Below, one piece after another: positions 1 to 8,670 of a stretch of DNA of 64,000 nt; position 1 is the first letter of the stretch, and each line of letters starts with the position of its first letter. Source of the DNA: Sabulibacter ruber. Its GTDB lineage: Bacteria; Bacteroidota; Bacteroidia; Cytophagales; Hymenobacteraceae. The stretch lies in assembly GCF_017355955.1 (NCBI RefSeq), contig NZ_JAFFID010000001.1, positions 2,728,001-2,792,000 on the forward strand. The letters run 5' to 3'. The notes beneath the pieces are model-generated. The model saw only the letters and a program-made list of their open reading frames with translations, was not told the origin of the DNA and did no database searches. A program made the position numbers and the translations under genes.

Positions 1-2
1 AG

Positions 3-665
3 GGGCAACCCAAACGAACCTTGAAGGAGCTCATCAACACCCAGGAACCTGGTTGGGATTTGGTTACTACCTGGATGAAAGAAGCCAAAAACAAAGTGGA
101 AGTGCTTCCCAAAACCCAAGCCAACGCCGATGCCGCCTTGCTGCAGGCACAGGTGACTACCCGCTCGCCTATGGGAGCGGTGATCTATGAAACAGGCGGC
201 ATTCTGATTGACAATGGCTGGCTAAGAATTCTGGGTTCAGGTTCTCCTCGGCTACCAAGGAGCCTGATGGCTTGGAACAAAGGCAAATCCTACTTAACAG
301 AGGGAGAACAGCCCTCGTTTTTATTGGTAGCGGATGATGCCTTGGGCGGGTTCTTTGCGATCAATGCAGGTGCAATCAGCGAAACTCAAATCGGAAAGAT
401 TTTCTACTTATCCCCGGATAATCTACAATGGGAACCCACTGAACTGGGTTATTCAGAATTTCTTCGATTTTGTTTCTCTGCCAACTTAGCAGGCTTTTAT
501 GAAGGCATGCGCTGGAAAGGCTGGGAAGCAGACGTAAAGAAGCTTGCCGGGGACCGAGGCATCCATTGTTTCCCATACCTCTGGACTTCCGAAGGAAAAG
601 ACATCAACAAGGTTAGCAGAAAGGATGTGCCTATAGAAGAGCTGTGGTTGTTGTATAATAAGTAA
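3..665 (+). CDS. DUF2625 family protein (5' end cut off by the window)
   Basis: The frame is open from the window edge to the TAA at 663-665. The first usable start inside the window is a TTG at 21, but the residues before it (PKRT, then LKELIN) read as part of the protein, so the true start is probably upstream. The protein resembles DUF2625: an N-terminal ELIN..EPGW segment, a central block with GGILIDNGWLRILGSG and a C-terminal FYEGMRWKGWE block. No signal peptide or membrane segment is visible. DUF2625 has no established function and its soluble fold gives no catalytic clue here. It is followed by a repeat-rich gap rather than by a co-oriented gene. Confidence 0.75.
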   Translation, partial: GQPKRTLKELINTQEPGWDLVTTWMKEAKNKVEVLPKTQANADAALLQAQVTTRSPMGAVIYETGGILIDNGWLRILGSGSPRLPRSLMAWNKGKSYLTEGEQPSFLLVADDALGGFFAINAGAISETQIGKIFYLSPDNLQWEPTELGYSEFLRFCFSANLAGFYEGMRWKGWEADVKKLAGDRGIHCFPYLWTSEGKDINKVSRKDVPIEELWLLYNK

Positions 666-697
666 AAGCAGAGACAAGGTAGACCTGTCTTTAGGGT

Positions 698-862
698 GAG
701 ACACTCGTAGGAGCTGCGCACATTACGAGGTCATACAGACTGTTGCTTAAGTAAGTTTAAACCTCACAGTTTTTTTTAAAACCTGTGAGGTTTTTGTTTC
801 TCCTGCCGATATATAGTTGGCTCAAGAGACCTCGTAGTGTGCGCAGCTCCTACGAGTGTCTC
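698..862. repeat. Inverted repeat pair, 35-bp arms (698-732 and 828-862)
   Basis: The left arm (698-732) and the reverse complement of the right arm (828-862) match at all but one of 35 positions. Each arm contains a smaller palindrome, CTCGTA...TACGAG on the left. The arms enclose the hairpin at 759-793. The arrangement is REPIN-like: two REP units in inverted orientation around a short spacer. No coding frame is convincing here. Confidence 0.7.
759..793. terminator. Bidirectional hairpin terminator
   Basis: An 11-bp stem (AAACCTCACAG / CTGTGAGGTTT) closes an A/T-rich loop and is followed by T-rich sequence on both strands. It lies downstream of the DUF2625 gene and upstream of the repeat right arm, and would end the plus-strand transcript. 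Confidence 0.6.
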
Positions 863-910
863 CGCCGAAAGCTTTTCAAGCCTACTTTTCACAAAATATA
901 TCCAAAACAC

Positions 911-954
911 GATAAAGCAGAAGAGGCGCCCAAAGGCGCCTCTTCTGCTTTATC
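911..954 (-). terminator. Terminator of the nuo operon
   Basis: A perfect 20-bp stem (911-930 with 935-954) around a CAAA loop lies 17 bases past the nuoN stop codon. It is the strongest simple hairpin near the operon end. The T-tract on the minus strand is poor, so it may also act as an mRNA-stabilising 3' hairpin. Confidence 0.7.
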
Positions 955-970
955 TAAGACGGAGTTAGTC

Positions 971-2347
971 TTACAGCAAATTGCTGAACAGGCCTGGTGC
1001 CACCCCCATCAAGACGGTGAGAACCACCAGTGAAATCAAGGTGAAAGTAGCCAAAGGATCTAAAGCGATGCGGTCACCGGCTGGCTCTTTCATGTACATG
1101 GCAATAATCACTCTGAAGTAGTAGTAGATACCTACGGCAGACATCAACACGGCAATCACAATCAGCCAAACCATGTCTTGCTCCAGCGCTGCGGAGAACA
1201 AGAACAGCTTCCCGAAGAAACCTCCGGTCAACGGAATACCCGCCAATGACAGCATGGCAACAGTCATGACAAAAGCGAGCAGCGGGTTGGTTTTACCCAA
1301 GCCATTGAAGGCGGCATACTCATCAGAACCGCGCTCATCAGACACGTACTTCATCACACCAAAGGCAGCAATAGTAGCCACGGCGTACGCCAGGGAGTAA
1401 AACAGAATGGCGTTCTCGGAGCGGTCGTTGAAAGAAGTCAGGGCGATCATCAGGTAACCCGCGTGCGAGATACTGGAGTACGCCAGCATCCGTTTCATGC
1501 TGGTTTGCGTTACGGCTCCAATGTTCCCGATCAACAGCGTAAGCACCGTAATGGCTACTACCGTTGGGAACCACTGATCGTACACCCCACCAAAAGCAGC
1601 CGACATCAGTTTGTAGAAAGCGGCAATACCAGCGGTTTTCACCACGGTAGACATGTAGCTGGTGAAAACGGTTGGTGTTCCTTCGTACACGTCTGGAGTC
1701 CAGAAGTGGAAAGGAGCCGCACCAATCTTGAAAGTGATACCGGTCAATACCAGCAGCAAGCCCATCAACAGCAGCGGAGCCGTAGCCGGATCCATTCTGG
1801 TAGCAGCCGCGGCGATATCCGTCAGGTAGAAGGCACCAGTGGCCCCGTACAACAAAGCCACGCCAAACAGCAGGATACCGGTAAAGAACGACCCCATGAG
1901 GAAGTACTTCATGGAAGCCTCGTTGGAAAGGATGTTGCGTTTATCAGAACCGGCCAGAATGTACATGCTGATAGACATGATCTCGATGCCCACAAACAGA
2001 ATCAGCAGGTTTTCATAGGACACCATCATGATGCCGCCCACTAGCGAGAACAGCAACAGAGAGTAATACTCAGCCAGGTTGGCGTTCTCGTTGATGGCGT
2101 ACCGACGGGAAAACGGCAGAATGAGCAAAGTAGACACCACCATCACCGCCGTAAAACCAACGGAGAAGTTATCGGTGGAGAGCATGTTGCTGAAATAGCT
2201 TTTCGGCTGGTTCCAGTCAAACAGGGTTGCACCCAAGGCTACTGCCAAAAACAGCAACACCACGGGCATGAGCACTCTTTTGGATTTCATGAACCCAACG
2301 AACAGGTTCAGGATACCGAATATGGAGAGTAGAATTATGGATGTCAT
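971..2347 (-). CDS. nuoN: NADH-quinone oxidoreductase subunit N
   Basis: NuoN is one of the three antiporter-like membrane subunits of respiratory complex I, which pumps protons as NADH is oxidised by quinone. The 458-residue product is nearly all hydrophobic helices. It carries family landmarks such as the buried lysine/glutamate helices (LFVGIEIMSISMYILAG; KIGAAPFHFWTPDVYEG, about residue 205-225) and KRMLAYSSISHAGY. Length is normal for the family, about 14 transmembrane helices. It is the last gene of the nuo cluster, 39 bases after nuoM, with a strong hairpin just beyond its stop. Confidence 0.97.
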   Translation of the reverse strand: MTSIILLSIFGILNLFVGFMKSKRVLMPVVLLFLAVALGATLFDWNQPKSYFSNMLSTDNFSVGFTAVMVVSTLLILPFSRRYAINENANLAEYYSLLLFSLVGGIMMVSYENLLILFVGIEIMSISMYILAGSDKRNILSNEASMKYFLMGSFFTGILLFGVALLYGATGAFYLTDIAAAATRMDPATAPLLLMGLLLVLTGITFKIGAAPFHFWTPDVYEGTPTVFTSYMSTVVKTAGIAAFYKLMSAAFGGVYDQWFPTVVAITVLTLLIGNIGAVTQTSMKRMLAYSSISHAGYLMIALTSFNDRSENAILFYSLAYAVATIAAFGVMKYVSDERGSDEYAAFNGLGKTNPLLAFVMTVAMLSLAGIPLTGGFFGKLFLFSAALEQDMVWLIVIAVLMSAVGIYYYFRVIIAMYMKEPAGDRIALDPLATFTLISLVVLTVLMGVAPGLFSNLL

Positions 2348-2386
2348 GAGCAGGTAATTTCTCCTGTAATTGAAATAGCGTCGGGG

Positions 2387-3835
2387 TTAGCGTTTGATCA
2401 CGTCCAATAGTTTCAGCACGGACGGTTCAGAAAGGCTCAAAAACGTGTTAGGGTGTAAGCCAATCCAGAACACCATCACTACCAGCGGCACCAACACGGC
2501 TTTCTCGTTGAAAGTAAGATCAGTGAAGCCTCTGGTAATCTCGTTTTGCTCGCCAAACATCACGCGCTGGAACATGCGCAACATGTACACGGCTCCCAGG
2601 ATGATGGTAAGACCAGCAATAGCGCCCATCCAGTTGTTGTACTGGTACACGCCCATCAGAAGCAGGAACTCGCCCACAAACCCGTTGGTAAGCGGCAGGG
2701 CCACCGTTCCCAGCAACAATACCAGAAAGCAAACCGACATAAATGGTGTGTTCTGCGTGATTCCGCCCATAGCGGCGATCTCGCGGGTCCCGATGCGGCT
2801 CTGAATGATGTCAATGATGAAGAACATGCCTACCACGTTAATCCCGTGGCTCAGCATCTGCACCATGGCGCCCTGCATTCCGTGCTCGTTCAAGGTGAAC
2901 AAACCGGCGGCAATCAAGCCCACGTGCGAGACAGAAGAAAATGCCACCAGGCGCTTCAGGTCCTGCTGACGGATGGCGATGATCGCCCCGTAGATAATCC
3001 CGATGATGGCCAACACCAGCACCACCGTAGACCACTGGCTTACGCCCAACGGCACTACTGGCAGTAACCAACGCAACGCACCGTAAATACCCATCTTCAG
3101 CATGATACCAGACAGAAGCATAGTACCGGCGGCAGGAGCCTCAGAGTAGGTATCGGGTTGCCAAGTATGGAATGGGAACACCGGCATTTTGATAGCGAAA
3201 GCGATGAACAGGAACCAGAACAGCCAGCTTTGGGTACCGGCATCCAGCACTAATTGGTAGAAAGCTACTTCCTCAGAACTGTGCGTGCCCGGCGTCTGGA
3301 AGTACAGGTACACGAACGCGGCCAGCATGAACAGAGAGCCAAATACGGTGTAGATGAAAAATTTGAACGTTACGCGTACCCGGTTCTCGCCGCCCCACAT
3401 CCCTGCAATGAAGTAGATCGGGATCAAGGCTACTTCCCAGAAGAAGTAGAACACAAAGGCATCCAGCGCGGTGAACACACCCACCAGACCGGTTTGCATG
3501 AACAGGATAAGCGCGTAGAAAGAAGAAGGCTTCTCGTAGTTGTGCTTGAACGTAGACAGGATGATCAAGGGTACCAGGAACACGGTCAACAGGACCATGA
3601 GCAAGCTGATGCCATCCATGCCTACTTTGAACATAATGCCGGCCTCGGCAATCCAGGGTTCATTGAGCAGGAATTGAGTACTGGCGTTCGGGGTGAAATT
3701 GATCCAGGCCCATACTCCCAGCACCAGCTCTGCCAAAGCCGCGCCAAACGCGATTCTCTTGGCTCCCTGTCCTTTTACCAACAGTACCAGCAGTGCGGCC
3801 AGAGCCGGCCATAAGATTAATAAAGCGGTTAACAT
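2387..3835 (-). CDS. nuoM: NADH-quinone oxidoreductase subunit M
   Basis: This is the second antiporter-like proton channel of complex I. The 482-residue polytopic protein shows the conserved FYFFWEVALIPIYF helix with its buried glutamate, the FAIKMPVFPFHTWQPD loop and KRLVAFSSVSHVG, all typical of NuoM/Mrp-D-like subunits. Length is normal. The gene lies 11 bases after nuoL and 39 before nuoN, so it is translated from the same mRNA. Nothing is missing. Confidence 0.97.
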   Translation of the reverse strand: MLTALLILWPALAALLVLLVKGQGAKRIAFGAALAELVLGVWAWINFTPNASTQFLLNEPWIAEAGIMFKVGMDGISLLMVLLTVFLVPLIILSTFKHNYEKPSSFYALILFMQTGLVGVFTALDAFVFYFFWEVALIPIYFIAGMWGGENRVRVTFKFFIYTVFGSLFMLAAFVYLYFQTPGTHSSEEVAFYQLVLDAGTQSWLFWFLFIAFAIKMPVFPFHTWQPDTYSEAPAAGTMLLSGIMLKMGIYGALRWLLPVVPLGVSQWSTVVLVLAIIGIIYGAIIAIRQQDLKRLVAFSSVSHVGLIAAGLFTLNEHGMQGAMVQMLSHGINVVGMFFIIDIIQSRIGTREIAAMGGITQNTPFMSVCFLVLLLGTVALPLTNGFVGEFLLLMGVYQYNNWMGAIAGLTIILGAVYMLRMFQRVMFGEQNEITRGFTDLTFNEKAVLVPLVVMVFWIGLHPNTFLSLSEPSVLKLLDVIKR

Positions 3836-3846
3836 GTTTGGCAGTA

Positions 3847-5802
3847 TCAGATAATAAAGTTCAGCAATAAGATTAACGCGATGCCCAGCACCATCAGGAG
3901 CAGGTAAGAGCCTATGGCGCCGCTCTGCACGAAGCGCAGCGTACGGCCTCCGCCTAAAGTGGCTTTCCCAAACCCGTTCACAATGGGGTCAATGATGCCT
4001 TTCTCCACAAAGCGGTACAGACCGGTAGACAAGCCCATCACAGGTTTCACAAACAGCCCGTTATAGAGTTCATCCACGTAGTATTTGTTGTACACCAGCT
4101 TGTGCAGCGGCGACAGGGCAGCCCCTTCCTCGGCGGGAACGGTTCTTTTCTTGCCGTAGATGACGTAAGCCAGGATAATAGCCACCACCGCAACCGCGAC
4201 TGAAACGGCCATCAAAATGTACTCGGTTTCGTGGGATAAGTGGTGTGCTTCAAACGCGCTCGGCACAGATCTTCTGGCCAGTTCATACACCGGCGACAGG
4301 AAGTTACCCAGCATGTGGTTCTCGCTGAATACCGCCGGCAAGCCCATGAACCCTCCAATGGTGGAAAGTATTGCCAGGATAATCAATGGAATGGTCATCA
4401 CGGCCGGAGATTCGTGCAGGTGATGGCGTTGCTCCTCAGTGCCTCTGAACTCGCCGTAGAAAGCCAGATACAGCAGACGGAACATGTAGAACGCGGTCAT
4501 GAACGAGGTCAACAGACCGAAGGCCCACATCACTTTGCTGTGCATGAACACGTGCGCCAGCAACTCGTCTTTCGAGAAGAAACCGGCAAACGGCGGAATA
4601 CCGGAAATAGCCAGCGTCCCGATTAAGAAGGTCAAAAACGTAACCGGCAGCGCTTTTTTCAGGCCACCCATTCTACGCAGGTCCTGCTCGCCGCTCATGG
4701 CGTGAATCACGCTACCGGCACCCAGGAACAGAAGTGCTTTGAAGAAGGCGTGCGTCAATACGTGGAAGAGCGAAGATGAATACGCCATTACGCCCAAGGC
4801 CAGGAACATATAACCCAGCTGACTTACCGTAGAGTAAGCCAATACTTTTTTAATGTCGTTTTGGAAGAGACCGATGGTAGCGGCAAACAGCGCAGTAGCC
4901 AAACCAATAATGGCAACAATCTCCAGCGTATCTGGTGCCAGGGTGTACAACACGTTGGAACGGATGACCATGTAGATACCGGCCGTCACCATGGTAGCGG
5001 CGTGGATGAGGGCAGAAACCGGAGTTGGACCGGCCATCGCGTCTGGCAGCCAGGTGTAAAGCGGTAATTGAGCTGATTTACCCATCGCGCCTACAAACAG
5101 CAGCAGGGTAATGGCTACTACTACACCATCGTTCACCTCGCTCAACTGAGAAGCCTGGTTGAAGACCTCGCCGTAGCTCACGCTTCCGTAGGTAATGAAA
5201 ATCAGGAAAATACCCAGCAAGAAGCCCAGGTCCCCGATGCGGTTGATGATAAAAGCTTTCTTGGCGGCGTTGTTATACGGCGTGACCTTGTTCCAGAACC
5301 CGATGAGCAGGTACGAGCAAAGCCCCACACCTTCCCAACCCACGAACATCATCACGTAGTTAGACCCCATCACCAGCAGGAGCATGGAGAACACGAACAG
5401 GTTCAGGAATGCGAAGAATTTACCGAAGTTCTCGTCATGGCTCATGTAGCCCGCCGAGTAGATGTGGATCACCGATCCTACGCCCGTTACCAACAGCAGC
5501 ATGATAAGCGATAGTTGGTCAATCTGGAACGAGAACGGAATACGCAGGGCGCCTACGTTGATCCAATTGAAAATATCTGTCGTATACGGACGGTTGCCGT
5601 AACCTTCAAACCCGAAGAATAGGTACAATGACAGCAGGAATGAACCGATTACGGTGGCACAACCCACCAGTCCCGCCAGCCCTTTCGGCAATTTCCGGTT
5701 ACCCAGCCCGTTGATCAGGAACCCGATCAGCGGCAGGAGCGGAATCAGCAAACACACCCAGGTCATCTCAGCGTTGTTTGCCGGCAAAATAAATTCTTGC
5801 AT
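3847..5802 (-). CDS. nuoL: NADH-quinone oxidoreductase subunit L
   Basis: This is the largest membrane subunit of complex I and the distal proton channel. The 651-residue sequence has the channel signature (MMFVGWEGVGLCSYLLIGFW; KSAQLPLYTWLPDAMAGPTP; KVLAYSTVSQLGYMFLALG). It ends in the long amphipathic lateral helix and final anchor expected of NuoL, from about residue 540. It starts at an ATG 58 bases after nuoK and is followed after 11 bases by nuoM. Confidence 0.97.
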   Translation of the reverse strand: MQEFILPANNAEMTWVCLLIPLLPLIGFLINGLGNRKLPKGLAGLVGCATVIGSFLLSLYLFFGFEGYGNRPYTTDIFNWINVGALRIPFSFQIDQLSLIMLLLVTGVGSVIHIYSAGYMSHDENFGKFFAFLNLFVFSMLLLVMGSNYVMMFVGWEGVGLCSYLLIGFWNKVTPYNNAAKKAFIINRIGDLGFLLGIFLIFITYGSVSYGEVFNQASQLSEVNDGVVVAITLLLFVGAMGKSAQLPLYTWLPDAMAGPTPVSALIHAATMVTAGIYMVIRSNVLYTLAPDTLEIVAIIGLATALFAATIGLFQNDIKKVLAYSTVSQLGYMFLALGVMAYSSSLFHVLTHAFFKALLFLGAGSVIHAMSGEQDLRRMGGLKKALPVTFLTFLIGTLAISGIPPFAGFFSKDELLAHVFMHSKVMWAFGLLTSFMTAFYMFRLLYLAFYGEFRGTEEQRHHLHESPAVMTIPLIILAILSTIGGFMGLPAVFSENHMLGNFLSPVYELARRSVPSAFEAHHLSHETEYILMAVSVAVAVVAIILAYVIYGKKRTVPAEEGAALSPLHKLVYNKYYVDELYNGLFVKPVMGLSTGLYRFVEKGIIDPIVNGFGKATLGGGRTLRFVQSGAIGSYLLLMVLGIALILLLNFII

Positions 5803-5860
5803 TTGTTAAAACGTAAATGGAACGGTATTCTTTAGAGATTCAGCAGAGCGGAAACCCGCT

Positions 5861-6190
5861 TTACCATTTCAGTTTGTTCAGGATGTTGATGTCGGTGGAA
5901 CGCACGTTCCGGTAAATCATCACAATGATGGCCAAACCCACGGCCACCTCGGCGGCGGCCACTGCCATGATGAAAAACACGAAAATCTGTCCGTTGGGGT
6001 CTGAACGGTACGAAGAGAAAGCCGTCAGCAACAGGTTCACAGAATTGAGCATCAACTCAATGCACATGAAGATAATGATGGCGTTGCGGCGGGTGAGTAC
6101 CCCAATAATCCCGATACAAAAAAGAGCGGTGCTGAAAAACAGGTAATAGTTCAGCGGGATGGTCCTAATGACCTCAGGAATATCATTCAT
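5861..6190 (-). CDS. nuoK: NADH-quinone oxidoreductase subunit K
   Basis: This is a small three-helix membrane subunit of complex I. The conserved FMCIELMLNSVNLLL helix carries the buried glutamate, and a second one follows in AAAEVAVGLAI. The ATG at 6190 gives 109 residues, the usual NuoK length, beginning MNDIPEVIRTIPLNYY. The frame could extend to a TTG at 6232, but that adds an atypical tail. The gene is separated from nuoJ by 295 bases holding two palindromes, a terminator-like hairpin and a -7 box, so nuoKLMN may have its own promoter. Confidence 0.95.
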   Translation of the reverse strand: MNDIPEVIRTIPLNYYLFFSTALFCIGIIGVLTRRNAIIIFMCIELMLNSVNLLLTAFSSYRSDPNGQIFVFFIMAVAAAEVAVGLAIIVMIYRNVRSTDINILNKLKW

Positions 6191-6239
6191 GATAAATACG
6201 TTGGTGAAATAAGCGTTGGACGCGCTTGACAACAGCGCC

Positions 6240-6247
6240 CAAAGTTA
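6240..6247 (-). promoter_or_regulatory. -7 box upstream of nuoK
   Basis: The minus strand reads TAACTTTG, a full match to the Bacteroidota -7 consensus TAnnTTTG, about 50 bases before the nuoK ATG. A -33 TTTG at 17-21 bases upstream is not clear, so this is a partial promoter match. With the hairpin at 6436-6467 it suggests internal initiation before nuoKLMN. Confidence 0.4.
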
Positions 6248-6314
6248 TTCCCATTTTTTGGTAAAACCATATGAAAAGCCACCCTCTACCGGGCAGCTGG
6301 CACTCTTCTGTTGG

Positions 6315-6416
6315 CGTTTTAAAGCTATTTTCAGGAAAAAGCCTCTAAAACGATGGGCCTCCTGCCAGAAACGCTATCCTATTTTGGCCCTGATTTCAGG
6401 AAAACAGCCCTAAAAT
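6315..6416. repeat. Two copies of the GTTTTC/GAAAAC palindrome family (6315-6352, 6381-6416)
   Basis: Two imperfect palindromes of 38 and 36 bases lie side by side in the nuoJ-nuoK gap. Both have the shared centre (TTTTCAGGAAAA in the first, ATTTCAGGAAAAC in the second) and outer arms of the type TTTTA...CTAAAA. They belong to the family described in the findings. Confidence 0.6.
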
Positions 6417-6435
6417 GGCTTGCGGCAGTGGCAAT

Positions 6436-6467
6436 AAAAAAGGACAACGTGGATAGCTGTCCTTTTT
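6436..6467 (-). terminator. Hairpin terminator after nuoJ
   Basis: A 10-bp stem (AAAAAGGACA / TGTCCTTTTT) with a 12-base loop lies 19 bases past the nuoJ stop, and the minus strand continues into a short T-run. It is terminator-like in the middle of the nuo gene set and may attenuate transcription into nuoK. Confidence 0.6.
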
Positions 6468-6485
6468 CAGCCTCTTGAAAGAGAC

Positions 6486-7001
6486 TTAGAATCTATTCTG
6501 CTCGCCCGGCTCGCGCTTACCCAGCATTACGGCACCCGCCATCGCTGCCAGGAACAACACAGACGCTAACTCAAACGGCAACAGGTAATCCCTGAAAAGC
6601 ACTTTCCCCAGGTTCTCCACCATGCCTATCTGCGAGTCAAACACGGCGGTAGTGGCCAGTTGGGTGTTCACGTCTTTCAAGGCGGCAATCATCACCACAA
6701 ACAAGATACCTCCGGCAATGGCCGCGGCAATTTTGCTTAGCATAGGTTTGTGCTGCTCGGTGTCTTCGCGCATGTTCAGGAACATAATTACAAAGAGGAA
6801 CAACACCATGATGGCGCCCATGTACACAATAAAGTTCACCGCCGCCAGGAACTGGGCATTGAGCATGATATAATGCCCGGTAAGCGCGAAGAAAGTCAGG
6901 ATCATGAACAATACGCTGTACACGGGGTTTTTAGAGGCAACTACCCCAATAGCGGCAAACAGCGTGAGAAAAGTGAGAAAGTAAAAAAGATTACCCGTCA
7001 T
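6486..7001 (-). CDS. nuoJ: NADH-quinone oxidoreductase subunit J
   Basis: This is a five-helix membrane subunit of complex I next to the quinone channel. The 171-residue product has the NuoJ signature VNFIVYMGAIMVLFLFVIMFLN (given here as the helix near residues 55-76) and the PFELASVLFLAAMAGAV C-terminal helix. Length is normal. It starts 32 bases after nuoI and is followed by a terminator-like hairpin instead of running straight into nuoK. Confidence 0.96.
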   Translation of the reverse strand: MTGNLFYFLTFLTLFAAIGVVASKNPVYSVLFMILTFFALTGHYIMLNAQFLAAVNFIVYMGAIMVLFLFVIMFLNMREDTEQHKPMLSKIAAAIAGGILFVVMIAALKDVNTQLATTAVFDSQIGMVENLGKVLFRDYLLPFELASVLFLAAMAGAVMLGKREPGEQNRF

Positions 7002-7033
7002 AATGGTTATAGGTGATGCGCGGTGGCAGCGGA

Positions 7034-7540
7034 TTATTGATTTTGAATGGGCATGGGCTCTACCAGACGGTCTTTGCCGTAGATGAACTCATCGCGCTCG
7101 TAGCGGGCCGGAGCCAGTTTATCGTTCTGCAGGAAGATAGCCGCTTTAGGGCAGGCTTCCTCACAAAGGCCGCAGAAGATGCAACGCAGCATGTTAATCT
7201 CGTAGCTCACCGCGTATTTCTCCTCGCGGTACAGGTGCTCCTCGCCGCGCTTGCGTTCCCCGGCCACCATGGTAATGGCTTCGGCCGGACACGCCACCGC
7301 GCACAGACCGCAGGCTGTGCAACGCTCTCTCCCCTTCTCATCACGCTTAAGCACGTGCAGACCACGCCACACAGCACTCATAGGGCGGGTTTCCTCTGGA
7401 TATTTAATGGTCGCTTTCTTCTTGAAGAAGTGACGCATGGTGATAGACAACCCCTGGAAAATAGCCGGAAGATACATTCTCTCCGACATGGTCATGGGTT
7501 TCTTCTCCAGCTTTTTAGCTCTATTACTAAGTGATTGCAT
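7034..7540 (-). CDS. nuoI: NADH-quinone oxidoreductase subunit I
   Basis: This is the peripheral-arm ferredoxin subunit that carries clusters N6a and N6b towards the quinone site. Two CxxCxxCxxxCP motifs are intact: cysteines 74, 77, 80, 84 and 120, 123, 126, 130. The N-terminal amphipathic segment (residues 20-40) fits membrane docking. At 168 residues the length is normal. Translation may start at the first ATG or at an internal one at residue 16. It is followed by nuoJ and preceded, across 74 bases with a small GC hairpin, by nuoH. Confidence 0.97.
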   Translation of the reverse strand: MQSLSNRAKKLEKKPMTMSERMYLPAIFQGLSITMRHFFKKKATIKYPEETRPMSAVWRGLHVLKRDEKGRERCTACGLCAVACPAEAITMVAGERKRGEEHLYREEKYAVSYEINMLRCIFCGLCEEACPKAAIFLQNDKLAPARYERDEFIYGKDRLVEPMPIQNQ

Positions 7541-7614
7541 GTCTCTTATAAACTCTTAAATGATCTGGCAGAGGAGCAGTTTTGAGGGCTGCTCCCCTCC
7601 TATTCATATTGTGC

Positions 7615-8670
7615 TTAGAACAACTCCTGCTTTAGCAGAATGGCACCGCCGGTGATGATCACGTTGGCAATGGACAACGGAATCAAGATCTTCCAGCCCA
7701 GGTTCATCAACTGGTCATAGCGGAAACGCGGCAAGGTCCAGCGTACCCACATGAAGAAGAAGATGAAGAAGAAGATTTTACCAAACAGCACCAGAGTACC
7801 CAGAATGGTCACCACGTTGTGCGGCAAACCTAACTGGTTCATGAACGGGAAATTATACCCCCCGAAGTACAGGGTGGCCATTACCGCCGAAGCCACGAAG
7901 ATGTTCACGTACTCGGCAAACAGGTACAAGCCCATTCCCATAGAGCTATACTCGGTGTGGTACCCGCCAATCAATTCGGTCTCGCACTCAGGTAAGTCAA
8001 ACGGTACGCGGTTGGTCTCCGCGAAAGCGCAGACAATGAAGATCAGGAAGCCCAGGGGTTGGTAGAAAATGTTCCAGTTCAAACCAGAAATCCCGAACAG
8101 CTCTTGCCCCTGCTGAGCCGCGATGTCGCGCATAGACAAGGTGCCGGTTACCAGCAACAAGGCGATGATAGACATCCCCATGGCCAGCTCATAGCTGATG
8201 TTCTGCGACGCCGCCCGGATAGCTCCCAACAGCGAGAACTTGTTGTTGGAAGCCCAACCGCCAATCATGATGCCGTACACCCCTAAGGCCACGATCCCGA
8301 ACACGTACAGAATCCCGATGTTCACCTCAATAGCCTGCAAGTGAATAGCCTCACCGCCAATGATTAAGGTACCGCCAAACGGAATCACCGCGCTGGACAT
8401 ACAAGCCGTTAACATGGCCAGCGATGGTCCGGCAATGAACAGGAACTTGTTCGCGTTAGCGGGCACAAACTCTTCTTTGAAGAACAGCTTCACCGCATCG
8501 GCCAAAGGCTGTGCTAACCCGAACGGTCCCGCCCGGTTAGGCCCCACGCGGTCCTGAATGAAAGCAGCTACTTTACGCTCGGCGTAGGTAGAATAAGTGG
8601 CAATCAGCAACGTAACCCCGAAAACGGCCAGGATGATGAGTGCTTTGATTAATAATAAGGATAGCTCCAT
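7615..8670 (-). CDS. nuoH: NADH-quinone oxidoreductase subunit H
   Basis: This membrane subunit forms most of the quinone-binding chamber of complex I. The 351-residue polytopic protein shows the family blocks ERKVAAFIQDRVGPNRAGP (residues 31-49), FAETNRVPFDLPE with its acidic loop and EYVNIF. Its ATG overlaps the nuoG stop by one base (TAATG arrangement), which implies coupled translation. Length and motifs are normal. Confidence 0.97.
   Translation of the reverse strand: MELSLLLIKALIILAVFGVTLLIATYSTYAERKVAAFIQDRVGPNRAGPFGLAQPLADAVKLFFKEEFVPANANKFLFIAGPSLAMLTACMSSAVIPFGGTLIIGGEAIHLQAIEVNIGILYVFGIVALGVYGIMIGGWASNNKFSLLGAIRAASQNISYELAMGMSIIALLLVTGTLSMRDIAAQQGQELFGISGLNWNIFYQPLGFLIFIVCAFAETNRVPFDLPECETELIGGYHTEYSSMGMGLYLFAEYVNIFVASAVMATLYFGGYNFPFMNQLGLPHNVVTILGTLVLFGKIFFFIFFFMWVRWTLPRFRYDQLMNLGWKILIPLSIANVIITGGAILLKQELF

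Noticed and set aside
785-1033. 82-codon frame downstream of DUF2625
   Set aside because: It runs through the inverted repeat and the nuo terminator and into nuoN; the product has no protein-like composition.
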